A stretch of 64,000 bases of DNA, taken from assembly GCF_003268675.1 (NCBI RefSeq), contig NZ_CP029378.1, positions 6,572,001 through 6,636,000 on the forward strand, written 5' to 3'. Numbering within the stretch: the first letter of the stretch is position 1; each line of letters starts with the position of its first letter. Positions 25,453-33,697 of the stretch are shown piece by piece. Source of the stretch: Streptomyces bacillaris. GTDB taxonomy: Bacteria; Actinomycetota; Actinomycetes; Streptomycetales; Streptomycetaceae. The notes beneath the pieces were generated by a model. It made no database searches. It saw only the letters and a list, made by a program, of their open reading frames with translations, and was not told the DNA's origin. A program made the translations under genes and the position numbers.

Positions 25453-25476
25453 GGATCGTCCGGTTACGCTCATGAC

Positions 25477-26706
25477 ATGCATGCCTGGCCCGCTTCTGAG
25501 GTCCCCGCCCTGCCCGGCAAGGGCCGCGACCTTCGGATCCACGACACCGCGACCGGCGGACGGATCACCCTTGACCCCGGTCCCGTCGCCCGCATCTACG
25601 TCTGCGGCATCACGCCGTACGACGCGACCCACATGGGTCATGCGGCGACCTACAACGCGTTCGACCTCGTTCAGCGCGTGTGGCTCGACACCAAGCGGCA
25701 GGTTCACTACGTCCAGAACGTGACCGACGTGGACGATCCGCTCCTGGAGCGGGCCGTGCGCGACGGTCAGGACTGGTCCGAGCTGGCGGAGCGCGAGACG
25801 GCGCTCTTCCGCGAGGACATGACCGCCCTGCGGATGCTGCCCCCGCGCCACTACATCGGAGCCGTCGAGGCCATACCCGGCATCGTGCCCCTCGTCGAGC
25901 GGCTCCGGGAGGCGGGCGCCGCCTACGACCTCGAGGGCGACATCTACTTCTCCGTCGACGCCGACCCGCACTTCGGCGAGGTCTCCGGCCTCGACGCGGC
26001 GGCCATGCGGCTGCTCTCCGCCGAGCGCGGCGGCGACCCCGAGCGCCCCGGCAAGAAGAACCCCCTCGACCCGATGCTCTGGATGGCCGCCCGCCCGGGC
26101 GAGCCGAGCTGGGACGGGGCCTCCCTGGGCGAAGGCCGCCCCGGGTGGCACATCGAGTGCGTCGCCATCGCCCTGGACCACCTCGGCATGGGCTTCGACA
26201 TCCAGGGCGGCGGCTCCGACCTGGTCTTCCCGCACCACGAGATGGGTGCGTCGCACGCCCAGGCGCTGACCGGCGAGCACCCGTTCGCCAAGGCGTACGT
26301 CCACGCGGGCATGGTCGGCCTCGACGGCGAGAAGATGTCCAAGTCCCGCGGCAACCTCGTCTTCGTCTCCACCCTGCGCCGTGAGGGCGTGGACCCGGCG
26401 GCCATCCGCCTCGCCCTGCTCTCCCACCACTACCGCGCCGACTGGGAGTGGACCGACCAGGTCCTCACCGACGCCGTCGAGCGCCTCGCCCGCTGGCGCG
26501 CGGCGGTCTCACGCCCCGACGGGCGCTCGGCCGACGCCCTGGTGGAGGAGGTCCGCGAGGCCCTCGCCGACGACCTGGACACCCCCACGGCGCTCGCCGC
26601 CGTGGACCGCTGGGCCGAACTCCAGAGCGCGGAGGGCGGTACGGACGAGGGGGCACCCGGCCTCGTCTCCCGTACCGTCGACGCCCTGCTGGGGGTCGCC
26701 CTGTAG
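25477..26706 (+). CDS. mshC: cysteine--1-D-myo-inosityl 2-amino-2-deoxy-alpha-D-glucopyranoside ligase
   Basis: 409 residues, class I tRNA-synthetase fold. C43 in YVCGITPYDATHMGH is the first zinc ligand; THMGH (51-55) replaces HIGH. WHIECVAIAL (C228) and FPHHEMG supply further zinc ligands, and KMSKS is at 286-290. The TPYDATHMGH variant and short C-terminus distinguish MshC from cysteinyl-tRNA synthetase. It ligates cysteine to GlcN-Ins, the third step of mycothiol synthesis, in the cytosol. It follows the phosphatase/DUF3090/SCO1664 cassette, and with the mycothiol-dependent dehydrogenase at 9748 marks this as a mycothiol organism. Confidence 0.95.
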   Translation: MHAWPASEVPALPGKGRDLRIHDTATGGRITLDPGPVARIYVCGITPYDATHMGHAATYNAFDLVQRVWLDTKRQVHYVQNVTDVDDPLLERAVRDGQDWSELAERETALFREDMTALRMLPPRHYIGAVEAIPGIVPLVERLREAGAAYDLEGDIYFSVDADPHFGEVSGLDAAAMRLLSAERGGDPERPGKKNPLDPMLWMAARPGEPSWDGASLGEGRPGWHIECVAIALDHLGMGFDIQGGGSDLVFPHHEMGASHAQALTGEHPFAKAYVHAGMVGLDGEKMSKSRGNLVFVSTLRREGVDPAAIRLALLSHHYRADWEWTDQVLTDAVERLARWRAAVSRPDGRSADALVEEVREALADDLDTPTALAAVDRWAELQSAEGGTDEGAPGLVSRTVDALLGVAL

Positions 26707-26743
26707 GACGGAGGGCGGCCCGCCGCCCGGCCCCGACCCACCG

Positions 26744-26782
26744 CACCGGCCCCGGACTTCGTGGAGAAGTCCGGGGCCGGTG
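26744..26782. terminator. terminator between mshC and the PAC2 gene
   Basis: A perfect 17-bp stem (26744-26760 with 26766-26782) closes a 5-base loop. It lies 37 bases after the mshC stop. Confidence 0.8.
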
Positions 26783-26823
26783 CCGTCCGTGATGCGCCCG
26801 CGTGCGGACCGAGGCCACGGAAA

Positions 26824-26858
26824 GGGCGTCGTACGGGATCAACTCCCGTACGACGCCC
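26824..26858 (-). terminator. terminator of the PAC2 gene
   Basis: GGGCGTCGTACGGGA at 26824-26838 pairs perfectly with 26844-26858 around TCAAC. It begins 24 bases beyond the stop of the minus-strand PAC2 gene. Confidence 0.75.
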
Positions 26859-26881
26859 GGACCTTCACAGCGCGTCGGAGA

Positions 26882-27907
26882 TCACTCCCCGCCGGAGCCC
26901 TCCCCGGACGACTCGTCGGGGCCCTTGTCCTCGGGACGCTCCTCGGGCTTCCGGCCCGGCCCCGGGTCCGTGCGGGGCGGCTTCGGCGGGCGGGCGCGGC
27001 TGCTCGACGGGTCGCGCAGATACGTCGCGTCCCCGCTCTCCGTCGCATGGCCGCCCGGTCCGGGACCACCGTCCCGGCGCCGCAGATACCGCTCGAACTC
27101 CCGGGCGATGGCCTCGCCGGACGCCTCGGGCAGCTCCGCGGTGTCCCGCGCCTCCTCCAGCGTCTGGACGTACTCCGCGACCTCGCTGTCCTCGGCCGCC
27201 AGCTGGTCCACGCCGAGCTGCCAGGCCCGCGCGTCCTCGGGCAGCTCGCCCAGCGGGATGCGCAGCCCGATCAGGTCCTCCAGCCGGTTGAGCAGGGCCA
27301 GCGTCGCCTTCGGGTTCGGCGGCTGCGACACGTAGTGCGGCACCGCCGCCCACAGGCTCACCGCGGGCACCCCGGCATGCGTGCACGCCTCCTGGAGGAT
27401 GCCGACGATGCCCGTCGGGCCCTCGTACCGGGTCTCCTCCAGCTGCATCGTCCGCGCCAGATCCGGGTCGGAGGTGACCCCGCTCACCGGCACCGGCCGG
27501 GTGTGCGGGGTGTCCCCGAGCAACGCGCCCAGGATGACGACCATTTCGACGCCCAGCTCATGGGCGAAGCCGAGAATCTCGTTGCAGAACGAGCGCCAGC
27601 GCATCGACGGCTCGATCCCGCGCACCAGGACCAGGTCCCGGGGCTTCTCCCCGCCGACGCGCACCACCGACAGCCGGGTCGTCGGCCAGGTGACCTTGCG
27701 CACCCCGTTCTCCAGCCACACCGTGGGCCGGTTGACCTGGAAGTCGTAGTAGTCCTCGGCGTCCAGCGCCGCGAACACCTCGCCCTTCCACTCCCGGTCC
27801 AGATGGCCGACCGCTGTGGAGGCGGCGTCACCGGCGTCGTTCCAGCCTTCGAACGCGGCCACCATGACCGGGTCGACCAGCTCGGGCACCGACTCGAGCT
27901 CGATCAC
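26882..27907 (-). CDS. PAC2 family protein
   Basis: 341 residues. The PAC2 domain occupies about 1-265: PVMVAAFEGWNDAGDAASTAVGHL at the start, LVLVRGIEPSMRWRSFCNEIL, VVILGALLGDTPHTRPVPVSG and SLWAAVPHYVSQPPNPKATLALL. The last 75 residues are a disordered Pro/Arg/Asp/Gly tail. In eukaryotes and archaea PAC2-fold proteins assist proteasome assembly; the bacterial role is unproven. Its presence about 24 kb from prcBA in an actinobacterium with a 20S proteasome makes an assembly role worth testing. Monocistronic, with tandem terminators downstream. Confidence 0.88.
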   Translation of the reverse strand: MIELESVPELVDPVMVAAFEGWNDAGDAASTAVGHLDREWKGEVFAALDAEDYYDFQVNRPTVWLENGVRKVTWPTTRLSVVRVGGEKPRDLVLVRGIEPSMRWRSFCNEILGFAHELGVEMVVILGALLGDTPHTRPVPVSGVTSDPDLARTMQLEETRYEGPTGIVGILQEACTHAGVPAVSLWAAVPHYVSQPPNPKATLALLNRLEDLIGLRIPLGELPEDARAWQLGVDQLAAEDSEVAEYVQTLEEARDTAELPEASGEAIAREFERYLRRRDGGPGPGGHATESGDATYLRDPSSSRARPPKPPRTDPGPGRKPEERPEDKGPDESSGEGSGGE

Positions 27908-28064
27908 CCGGGCCTCCTTCCGCTGACTCCATACGTACGGAGCAACCTTACGGCTTCGGGACCCTTCGACCGCAGCCCGTTTGCACGGCCGGGTGAACCT
28001 TGCCAGCAGGAGTGGATCATCGGGCCGAACAGTGCATCAGCCCCCGTCCGCCCTCACCGCCCCT

Positions 28065-29123
28065 TCACTCCCAGAGCGTGGAGGGCGCCTCCCGCCGCAC
28101 CACCGGGGCGATCTCCTCCGCGAACCGCTGGAGCGTCTCCAGCTGCTCGGGCCGGCTCAGCCCGAAGCCGTCCACGGTGACCGACTGGAGGTCGTGGCGG
28201 TAGACGGTGTGCCAGCCGAGGATCTTGTCGATGATCTGCTGCGGGGAGCCGATGAGCTGCGGGCCGCCCTCGATCGCGTCCTCGATGGTCCGGAACGGGG
28301 TGTTGTATCCGGCCTTCCCCGCCAGATGCGGCTTGAACGTCTGCCGCACCCGCGCCTCGTACAGCTCCTTGTACTGGGCGACCGCCGCCTGCGAGCTGTC
28401 GGCGATGAGCAGCCCGCCGGAGCCCGCCGCCACCCGGGCCTCCGCCGGATCGTGCCCGTACGCCTCGAACCGCTCCCGGTAGTGCGCGATGAGCTTCGCG
28501 TACGCCTCGCGCGGCTGGATGGCGTTGGCGGTGAAGAGCGGATCGCCGTGTTTCGCCGCCAGCTCGGGGGAGTTGAGGCTGGTGGCCGAGCCGTGCCAGA
28601 TCCGGGGGAGACCGTCGTACGGGCGGGGGACCGTGGTCACGTTCTTCAGCGGCGGGCGGAACTCGCCCTTCCAGTCGACGCCTTCCTCGGTCCAGAGCCG
28701 GCGCAGCAGCTCGTACTTCTCCTTCTGGAGGTCCCACTGCCGCTCCTCGTCCAGCCCGAAGAGGTCGAAGTGGCCCGCCTCGGCGCCCTTCCCGACGACC
28801 AGTTCGATCCGGCCCCGCGCTATCTGGTCGAGCGTCGCGAAGTCCTCCGCCACCCGGACCGGGTCGAGGATCGCGACGACGGTCACCCCGGTGAGCAGCC
28901 GGATCGTGGAGGTACGGGCCGCGATCGCGCCGAGCACCACGCTCGGGCTGGAGGAGAGGAACGCCCCGGCGTGCCGCTCACCGACCGAGTAGGAGTCGAA
29001 GCCCAGCTCCTCGGCGACGGACGCGGTGGCGATCACCTCCTCGAACCGGTCGGCGGGGGAGGCGAGTTCACCGGTCAGCGGGTGCGGGTCATGGCCGATC
29101 AGGGAAAGCACCGAGAATCTCAT
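28065..29123 (-). CDS. LLM-class flavin-dependent oxidoreductase
   Basis: 352 residues from ATG 29123, with GTGGAGG just upstream; the frame is open farther, but those codons lack a ribosome binding site. It carries the luciferase-like fold: EELGFDSYSVGERHAGAFLSSSPSVVLGAIAART, then LLTGVTVVAILDPVRVAEDFATLDQIARGRIELVVGKG, typical of the FMN-dependent LLM subgroup. The substrate is unknown. It lies downstream of the glycerol operon but is separated by a strong terminator, so it is transcribed independently. Confidence 0.87.
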   Translation of the reverse strand: MRFSVLSLIGHDPHPLTGELASPADRFEEVIATASVAEELGFDSYSVGERHAGAFLSSSPSVVLGAIAARTSTIRLLTGVTVVAILDPVRVAEDFATLDQIARGRIELVVGKGAEAGHFDLFGLDEERQWDLQKEKYELLRRLWTEEGVDWKGEFRPPLKNVTTVPRPYDGLPRIWHGSATSLNSPELAAKHGDPLFTANAIQPREAYAKLIAHYRERFEAYGHDPAEARVAAGSGGLLIADSSQAAVAQYKELYEARVRQTFKPHLAGKAGYNTPFRTIEDAIEGGPQLIGSPQQIIDKILGWHTVYRHDLQSVTVDGFGLSRPEQLETLQRFAEEIAPVVRREAPSTLWE

Positions 29124-29213
29124 GGCCTCCACTCTCCTCGCGGCACATTGCGCGCGTATGGCGGGAGTGTGGCGCGTGCCCGGGGGCACGGGGAGTGCCG
29201 TGAGCGTACGAGG

Positions 29214-29247
29214 ACGGGGGCGGCTCCCGTGTGGGAGCCGCCCCCGT
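29214..29247 (-). terminator. terminator of the glycerol operon
   Basis: A perfect 15-bp stem (29214-29228 with 29233-29247) has the loop GTGT. It lies 22 bases beyond the glpD stop on the minus strand. Confidence 0.8.
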
Positions 29248-29268
29248 CCGCCGTACCCCGTGGGGAGA

Positions 29269-30879
29269 TCAGTCCCGGTCGGCCAGCAGCTTCTCGACGC
29301 CGTCGCGGATCTCGTCCGTCGCCAGGCCCCGGATCGTCAGCGTGGTCCGGCGGCGCAGCACGTCGTCCGCCGTCTCGGCCCACTCGTGGTCGCGGGCATA
29401 GGCGACCTGGGCCCAGATCTCCGGGGCGTCCGGGTGGACGCGCTCGGCCAGCGCCGGGTTCTCGTTCGCCAGGCGCGCGATGTCGAAGGCGAGCGAGCCG
29501 TAGTGGGTGGCCAGGTGGCGGGCGGTGTCCGGCGCCATGCGCGGGCCGGGCGCCGGGCCGTCGATCAGCAGCCGGTGCGCGACCGCGTTCGGGTTGGCGA
29601 TCCCGGGGAGCGGCAGCTTCCGCGGCAGCCGGTTCATCGGCTCCATGTCCTCGGCCAGCGGGTGGCCGGGCAGGGCGGCCAGCTTGTTCATCACCGTACG
29701 GCCGATGTGGCGGAAGGTCGTCCACTTGCCGCCCGCCACCGACAGCATCCCGCCGCGGCCCTCGGTGACGACCGTCTCGCGCTTGGCCTTGGAGGTGTCG
29801 CCCGGACCGCCGGGCAGCACGCGCAGACCGGCGAAGGAGTACGTGATCAGGTCGCGCGAGAGCTGCTGGTCCTTGATCGAGAACGCTGCCTCGTCCAGGA
29901 TCTGCGCGGTGTCCGCCTCGGTCACCGAGACGTCCGCCGGGTCGCCCTCGTACTCCTCGTCCGTCGTGCCGAGGAGCAGCATGTCCTCCCACGGCAGCGC
30001 GAACGTGATGCGGTACTTGTCGATCGGGGTGGCCAGCGCCGCCCGCCACGGACGGGTGCGCTTGAGGACCAGGTGGGCGCCCTTGGAGAGGCGGATGGAG
30101 GGGGCCGCGTTCGGGTCCTCCATCTTCCGCAGGTGGTCGACCCACGGGCCGGTCGCGTTGAGCACGAGGCGGGCGGTGACGCCGAACTCCGTACCGTCCA
30201 CGCCGTCCTTCAGCTCGGCGCCCGTGACGCGGCCCCGGGTGAAGCGCAGGCCCGTGACGGCCGCGTGGTTGAGGACGACCGCGCCCGCGTCGACCGCCGC
30301 GCGGACCGTCATCAGCGCCATGCGGGCGTCGTTCATCTGGTCGTCGCGGTAGACCGCGACCGCCTTGAGGTCGTCCGTCCGCAGCTCGGGCACATCGCGC
30401 TGGGCCTTGGCCGGGGAGATGACATGGCCGACGCCGTCACCGAACGCGGAGAGCGCGGAGTAGGCGAAGACGCCCGCGCCGAGCTTGGCGGCGCCGTGCG
30501 GGCCGCCCTTGTAGACGGGCAGGTAGAAGGTGAGCGGGTTGGCCAGGTGCGGGGCCACCTCGCGGGAGACCGCGCGCCGCTCGAAGTGGTTCTCCGCGAC
30601 CAGCTTGACCGCGCCGGTCTGGAGGTAGCGCAGACCGCCGTGGAGCAGCTTGGAGGAGGCGGAGGAGGTGGCGCCGGCGAAGTCACCGGCGTCCACCAGA
30701 GCCACCCGCAGCCCGGACTGCGCGGCATGCCAGGCGGTGGAGATGCCCAGGATGCCGCCGCCGATGACCAGGAGGTCGTACGTCGCCCGGGACAGCTGCT
30801 CCCGGGTTTCGGCGCGGCTCGGCAGGGAGCCGGAGGCCGGGTGCGTTCCGAGGGCGGGAACGCTCTGCAGGGTGGTCAT
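29269..30879 (-). CDS. glpD: aerobic glycerol-3-phosphate dehydrogenase
   Basis: 536 residues from ATG 30879, with AGGAGCATTCC upstream. The FAD-binding motif GGGILG is at 40-45, followed by VDAGDFAGATSSASSKLLHGGLRYL, which is characteristic of GlpD. The substrate-site blocks PWEDMLLLGTTDEEYEGD and SVAGGKWTTFRHIG are also present. It is membrane-associated and oxidises glycerol-3-phosphate to dihydroxyacetone phosphate, passing electrons to menaquinone. It is the third gene of glpF-glpK-glpD (gylCAB in S. coelicolor terms), 13 bp after glpK. Confidence 0.95.
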   Translation of the reverse strand: MTTLQSVPALGTHPASGSLPSRAETREQLSRATYDLLVIGGGILGISTAWHAAQSGLRVALVDAGDFAGATSSASSKLLHGGLRYLQTGAVKLVAENHFERRAVSREVAPHLANPLTFYLPVYKGGPHGAAKLGAGVFAYSALSAFGDGVGHVISPAKAQRDVPELRTDDLKAVAVYRDDQMNDARMALMTVRAAVDAGAVVLNHAAVTGLRFTRGRVTGAELKDGVDGTEFGVTARLVLNATGPWVDHLRKMEDPNAAPSIRLSKGAHLVLKRTRPWRAALATPIDKYRITFALPWEDMLLLGTTDEEYEGDPADVSVTEADTAQILDEAAFSIKDQQLSRDLITYSFAGLRVLPGGPGDTSKAKRETVVTEGRGGMLSVAGGKWTTFRHIGRTVMNKLAALPGHPLAEDMEPMNRLPRKLPLPGIANPNAVAHRLLIDGPAPGPRMAPDTARHLATHYGSLAFDIARLANENPALAERVHPDAPEIWAQVAYARDHEWAETADDVLRRRTTLTIRGLATDEIRDGVEKLLADRD

Positions 30880-30892
30880 GGAATGCTCCTCG

Positions 30893-32437
30893 TCAGCTTT
30901 CTTCGTCCTCGATCCAGCCCATGGTCCGTTCGACGGCCTTGAGCCAGCTCTTGTACTCGCGGGCACGGGTGTCCGCGTCCATGCGGGGGGTCCACTCGGC
31001 GGCCCGGCGCCAGTTGGCGCGCAGCGCGTCGGTGTCCGGCCAGAAGCCGACGGCCAGGCCGGCGGCGTAGGCGGCGCCGAGGCAGGTGGTCTCGGCGACC
31101 ATGGGGCGCACCACGGGTGCGTCCAGGAAGTCGGCGAGCGTCTGCATCAGCAGGTTGTTGGACGTCATGCCGCCGTCGACCTTGAGCGCGGTCAGCTCGA
31201 CGCCGGAGTCCTTCGTCATGGCGTCGCTGATCTCGCGGGTCTGCCAGGCGGTGGCCTCCAGGACGGCACGGGCGATGTGCGCCTTGGTGACGTAGCGGGT
31301 GAGACCGGCGATCACGCCCCGGGCGTCGGGACGCCAGTAGGGGGCGAACAGTCCGGAGAAGGCGGGCACGAAGTAGGCGCCGCCGTTGTCCTCGACCGAG
31401 GAGGCCAGCGTCTCGATCTCGGCGGCCGACTTGATCAGGCCCATCTGGTCGCGCATCCACTGCACCAGCGAACCGGTGACCGCGATGGAGCCCTCCAGGG
31501 CGTACACCGGGGGCTTGTCGCCGATCTGGTAACCGACGGTGGTGAGCAGCCCGTTGTACGAGTTCACCGGGGTGCCACCGGTGTTCATCAGCATGAAGGT
31601 GCCGGTGCCGTACGTGGATTTGGCCTCGCCCTCGGCGAAACAGGTCTGGCCGAACAGGGCCGCCTGCTGGTCACCGAGCGCGGAGGCGACGGGCACGCCG
31701 TCGAGGATGCCGCCCTTGGCGTTGCCGTACACCTCGGCGGAGGAGCGGATCTCGGGGAGGACCGCGGCCGGGATGCCGATGGAGTGGAGGATCTTCTCGT
31801 CCCACGTCATCGTGTGCAGGTTCATCAGGAGGGTGCGCGAGGCGTTGGTGACGTCGGTGACGTGGACGCCGCCGTCGGTGCCGCCGGTCAGGTTCCAGAT
31901 GACCCAGGAGTCCATGGTGCCGAAGAGGATGTCGCCGGCCTCGGCGCGCTCGCGCAGCCCCTCGACGTTGTCGAGCAGCCAGCGGACCTTGGGCCCGGCG
32001 AAGTACGAGGCGAGCGGCAGCCCGGTCTCGCGGCGGAAGCGGTCCTGGCCGACGTTGCGGCCGAGCTCCTTGCAGAGCGCGTCGGTGCGGGTGTCCTGCC
32101 AGACCAGCGCGTTGTGCACCGGCTCACCGGTGTTCTTGTCCCAGAGCAGGGTGGTCTCGCGCTGGTTGGTGATGCCGATCGCCTTGACGTCGGCGGAGGT
32201 GATGCCGGCCTTGACGATGGCCCCGGCGACGACCTCCTGCACGTTCTCCCAGATCTCGGTGGCGTCGTGCTCGACCCAGCCCGGCTTGGGGAAGATCTGC
32301 TCGTGCTCCTTCTGGTCGACCGAGACGATGCGGCCGTCCTTGTCGAAGACGATGCAGCGGCTGGAGGTGGTGCCCTGGTCGATGGCGGCGATGAACGGCC
32401 CGCTGCCGTGGGTGCCGGTGGTGTGTGCGTCGGTCAC
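30893..32437 (-). CDS. glpK: glycerol kinase
   Basis: 514 residues from GTG 32437, with GGGAGCAC upstream. FGGY-family signatures are FIAAIDQGTTSSRCIVFD (phosphate-binding loop), GWVEHDATEIWENV, ALVWQDTRTD and LKVDGGMTSNNLLMQ near the C-terminus. It phosphorylates glycerol to glycerol-3-phosphate in the cytosol. Length and motif set are those of typical GlpK. It sits between the facilitator and dehydrogenase genes under GylR control. Confidence 0.96.
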   Translation of the reverse strand: MTDAHTTGTHGSGPFIAAIDQGTTSSRCIVFDKDGRIVSVDQKEHEQIFPKPGWVEHDATEIWENVQEVVAGAIVKAGITSADVKAIGITNQRETTLLWDKNTGEPVHNALVWQDTRTDALCKELGRNVGQDRFRRETGLPLASYFAGPKVRWLLDNVEGLRERAEAGDILFGTMDSWVIWNLTGGTDGGVHVTDVTNASRTLLMNLHTMTWDEKILHSIGIPAAVLPEIRSSAEVYGNAKGGILDGVPVASALGDQQAALFGQTCFAEGEAKSTYGTGTFMLMNTGGTPVNSYNGLLTTVGYQIGDKPPVYALEGSIAVTGSLVQWMRDQMGLIKSAAEIETLASSVEDNGGAYFVPAFSGLFAPYWRPDARGVIAGLTRYVTKAHIARAVLEATAWQTREISDAMTKDSGVELTALKVDGGMTSNNLLMQTLADFLDAPVVRPMVAETTCLGAAYAAGLAVGFWPDTDALRANWRRAAEWTPRMDADTRAREYKSWLKAVERTMGWIEDEES

Positions 32438-32495
32438 GGTGTGCTCCCGGAAGTCTGTGAAGTGATAGGGGTTACGGCGCTGATACCCGGGTGGG

Positions 32496-33287
32496 CTAGG
32501 CGAAGGCCAGGTTGTAGAGCCCACCGGCGAGGGCGCCACCGATGAGCGGACCCACGATGGGTACCCACGCGTAGCCCCAGTCCGAACCACCCTTGTTCGG
32601 CAGCGGCAGCACGGCGTGCACGATGCGCGGTCCGAGGTCGCGGACCGGGTTGATGGCGTAGCCGGTGGGCCCGCCCAGCGAGAGGCCGATGCCGACCACG
32701 ACCAGGGCGGTGACCAGGGCGCCGAGCGTGCCCAGACCGTTGCCCTCGTTGTTGAGGCCCTGGGTCAGGATCGCCAGGACCAGCACGACCGTGGCGATGA
32801 CCTCGGTGAGGACGTTCTGCACAGCGTTGCGGATCTCGGGGCCGGTGGAGAAGATTCCGAGCACCGGTCCGGCCTTGGGGGCGGCGGTCTGGTCGACCAT
32901 GCCCTCTTCGGTTCCCTTGGTACCGAAGATCTCCGGGTCGGTGAGGTGGGCGTGGAACTGCCCGTAGTACACCGCGTAGACCAGTACGGCGCCGATCATC
33001 GCGCCGAGCAGCTGGGAGCCGAGGTAGAGGGGCACGTCGCCCCACGCGGTGCCGCCCTTGATGGCGAGGCCCAGGGTGACCGCGGGGTTGAGGTGGGCGC
33101 CCGAGACACCACCGGCCAGGTAGGCGCCGGTCAGCACGGCGAAACCCCACCCGAAGGTGATGGCCAGCCAGCCCGCGTCGCGGGCCTTCGAGCGCTTCAG
33201 CGTGACGGCGGCCACGACACCGCCGCCGAGCAGGATGAGTACGGCGGTACCGATGGTCTCGCCGATGAAAATGTCGGAGCTGGACAC
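32496..33287 (-). CDS. glpF: glycerol uptake facilitator (aquaglyceroporin)
   Basis: 263 residues from GTG 33287, with AAGGAGT upstream. Six transmembrane helices and two half-helices of the MIP fold. The first pore motif is NPA at 67-69 (HLNPAVTLG); the second reads NPV at 213-215 (YAINPVRDLGPR) rather than the canonical NPA, while the selectivity arginine R216 and the following D are kept. It lets glycerol cross the membrane passively. It is the first gene of the glycerol operon. The NPV substitution sits at the tip of the second half-helix and could alter gating or selectivity. Confidence 0.93.
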   Translation of the reverse strand: MSSSDIFIGETIGTAVLILLGGGVVAAVTLKRSKARDAGWLAITFGWGFAVLTGAYLAGGVSGAHLNPAVTLGLAIKGGTAWGDVPLYLGSQLLGAMIGAVLVYAVYYGQFHAHLTDPEIFGTKGTEEGMVDQTAAPKAGPVLGIFSTGPEIRNAVQNVLTEVIATVVLVLAILTQGLNNEGNGLGTLGALVTALVVVGIGLSLGGPTGYAINPVRDLGPRIVHAVLPLPNKGGSDWGYAWVPIVGPLIGGALAGGLYNLAFA

Positions 33288-33697
33288 CCGCGACTCCTTC
33301 GTCCTTCGTCCAGGGGAGAGCGGAAACACCGGGTCCCTCCGGTGATCCGCGCCCCAGATCAGGCGTCCACGAGGCGTGGGCACCCCATCTGTAGGGCTTG
33401 ACCGGCCCTTGGCACTGTCACACCCTAACGCGTATTGCCGTTAGGCGTTCGACAATGCCGACCGTTGAACGGCAGTGTTTCCCCCGAGTGAAGGAAGCGT
33501 CAAGGGTTCTGTGGCCGAGGACTCGGTGCGCGACGCGATCGTTACCCCAAGATGCGCCCGGACGTGCGGACGCGCGAGCGCACGCCCGCGGCGGGCGTTG
33601 CGGCAGGGGGTGCGGCAGGCGTCGCAGTGGATGTGGCAGGCGTTACGGAGACCGCGCCCGGCCCTCGGGAGCGGACGCTACGGAGACGGCCCGGCCC
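33288..33697 (-). promoter_or_regulatory. glycerol operon promoter/operator region
   Basis: A 410-bp interval without a credible gene. The part nearest glpF holds CCTAACG (33424-33430) and CGTTAGG (33439-33445) as a 7-bp inverted repeat, TGCCGTT (33436-33442) inverted as AACGGCA (33468-33474), and GTTCGACAATGCCGA at 33447-33461. The last element recurs before gylR with one change, so it is the best candidate GylR operator. TAGGGT on the minus strand within 33423-33428 may be a -10. The remainder toward gylR is low-complexity GC-rich sequence with short CGGCAGGCGT-like repeats and nothing else I can identify. Confidence 0.55.

Noticed and set aside
25347..25476. SigR-type promoter before mshC
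   Set aside because: I looked for GGAAT and GTT with 18-19 bases between them; the nearest combinations have wrong spacing.
25477..26706. Cysteinyl-tRNA synthetase
   Set aside because: The TPYDATHMGH variant, the short C-terminus without an anticodon-binding domain and the neighbouring cassette all point to MshC.
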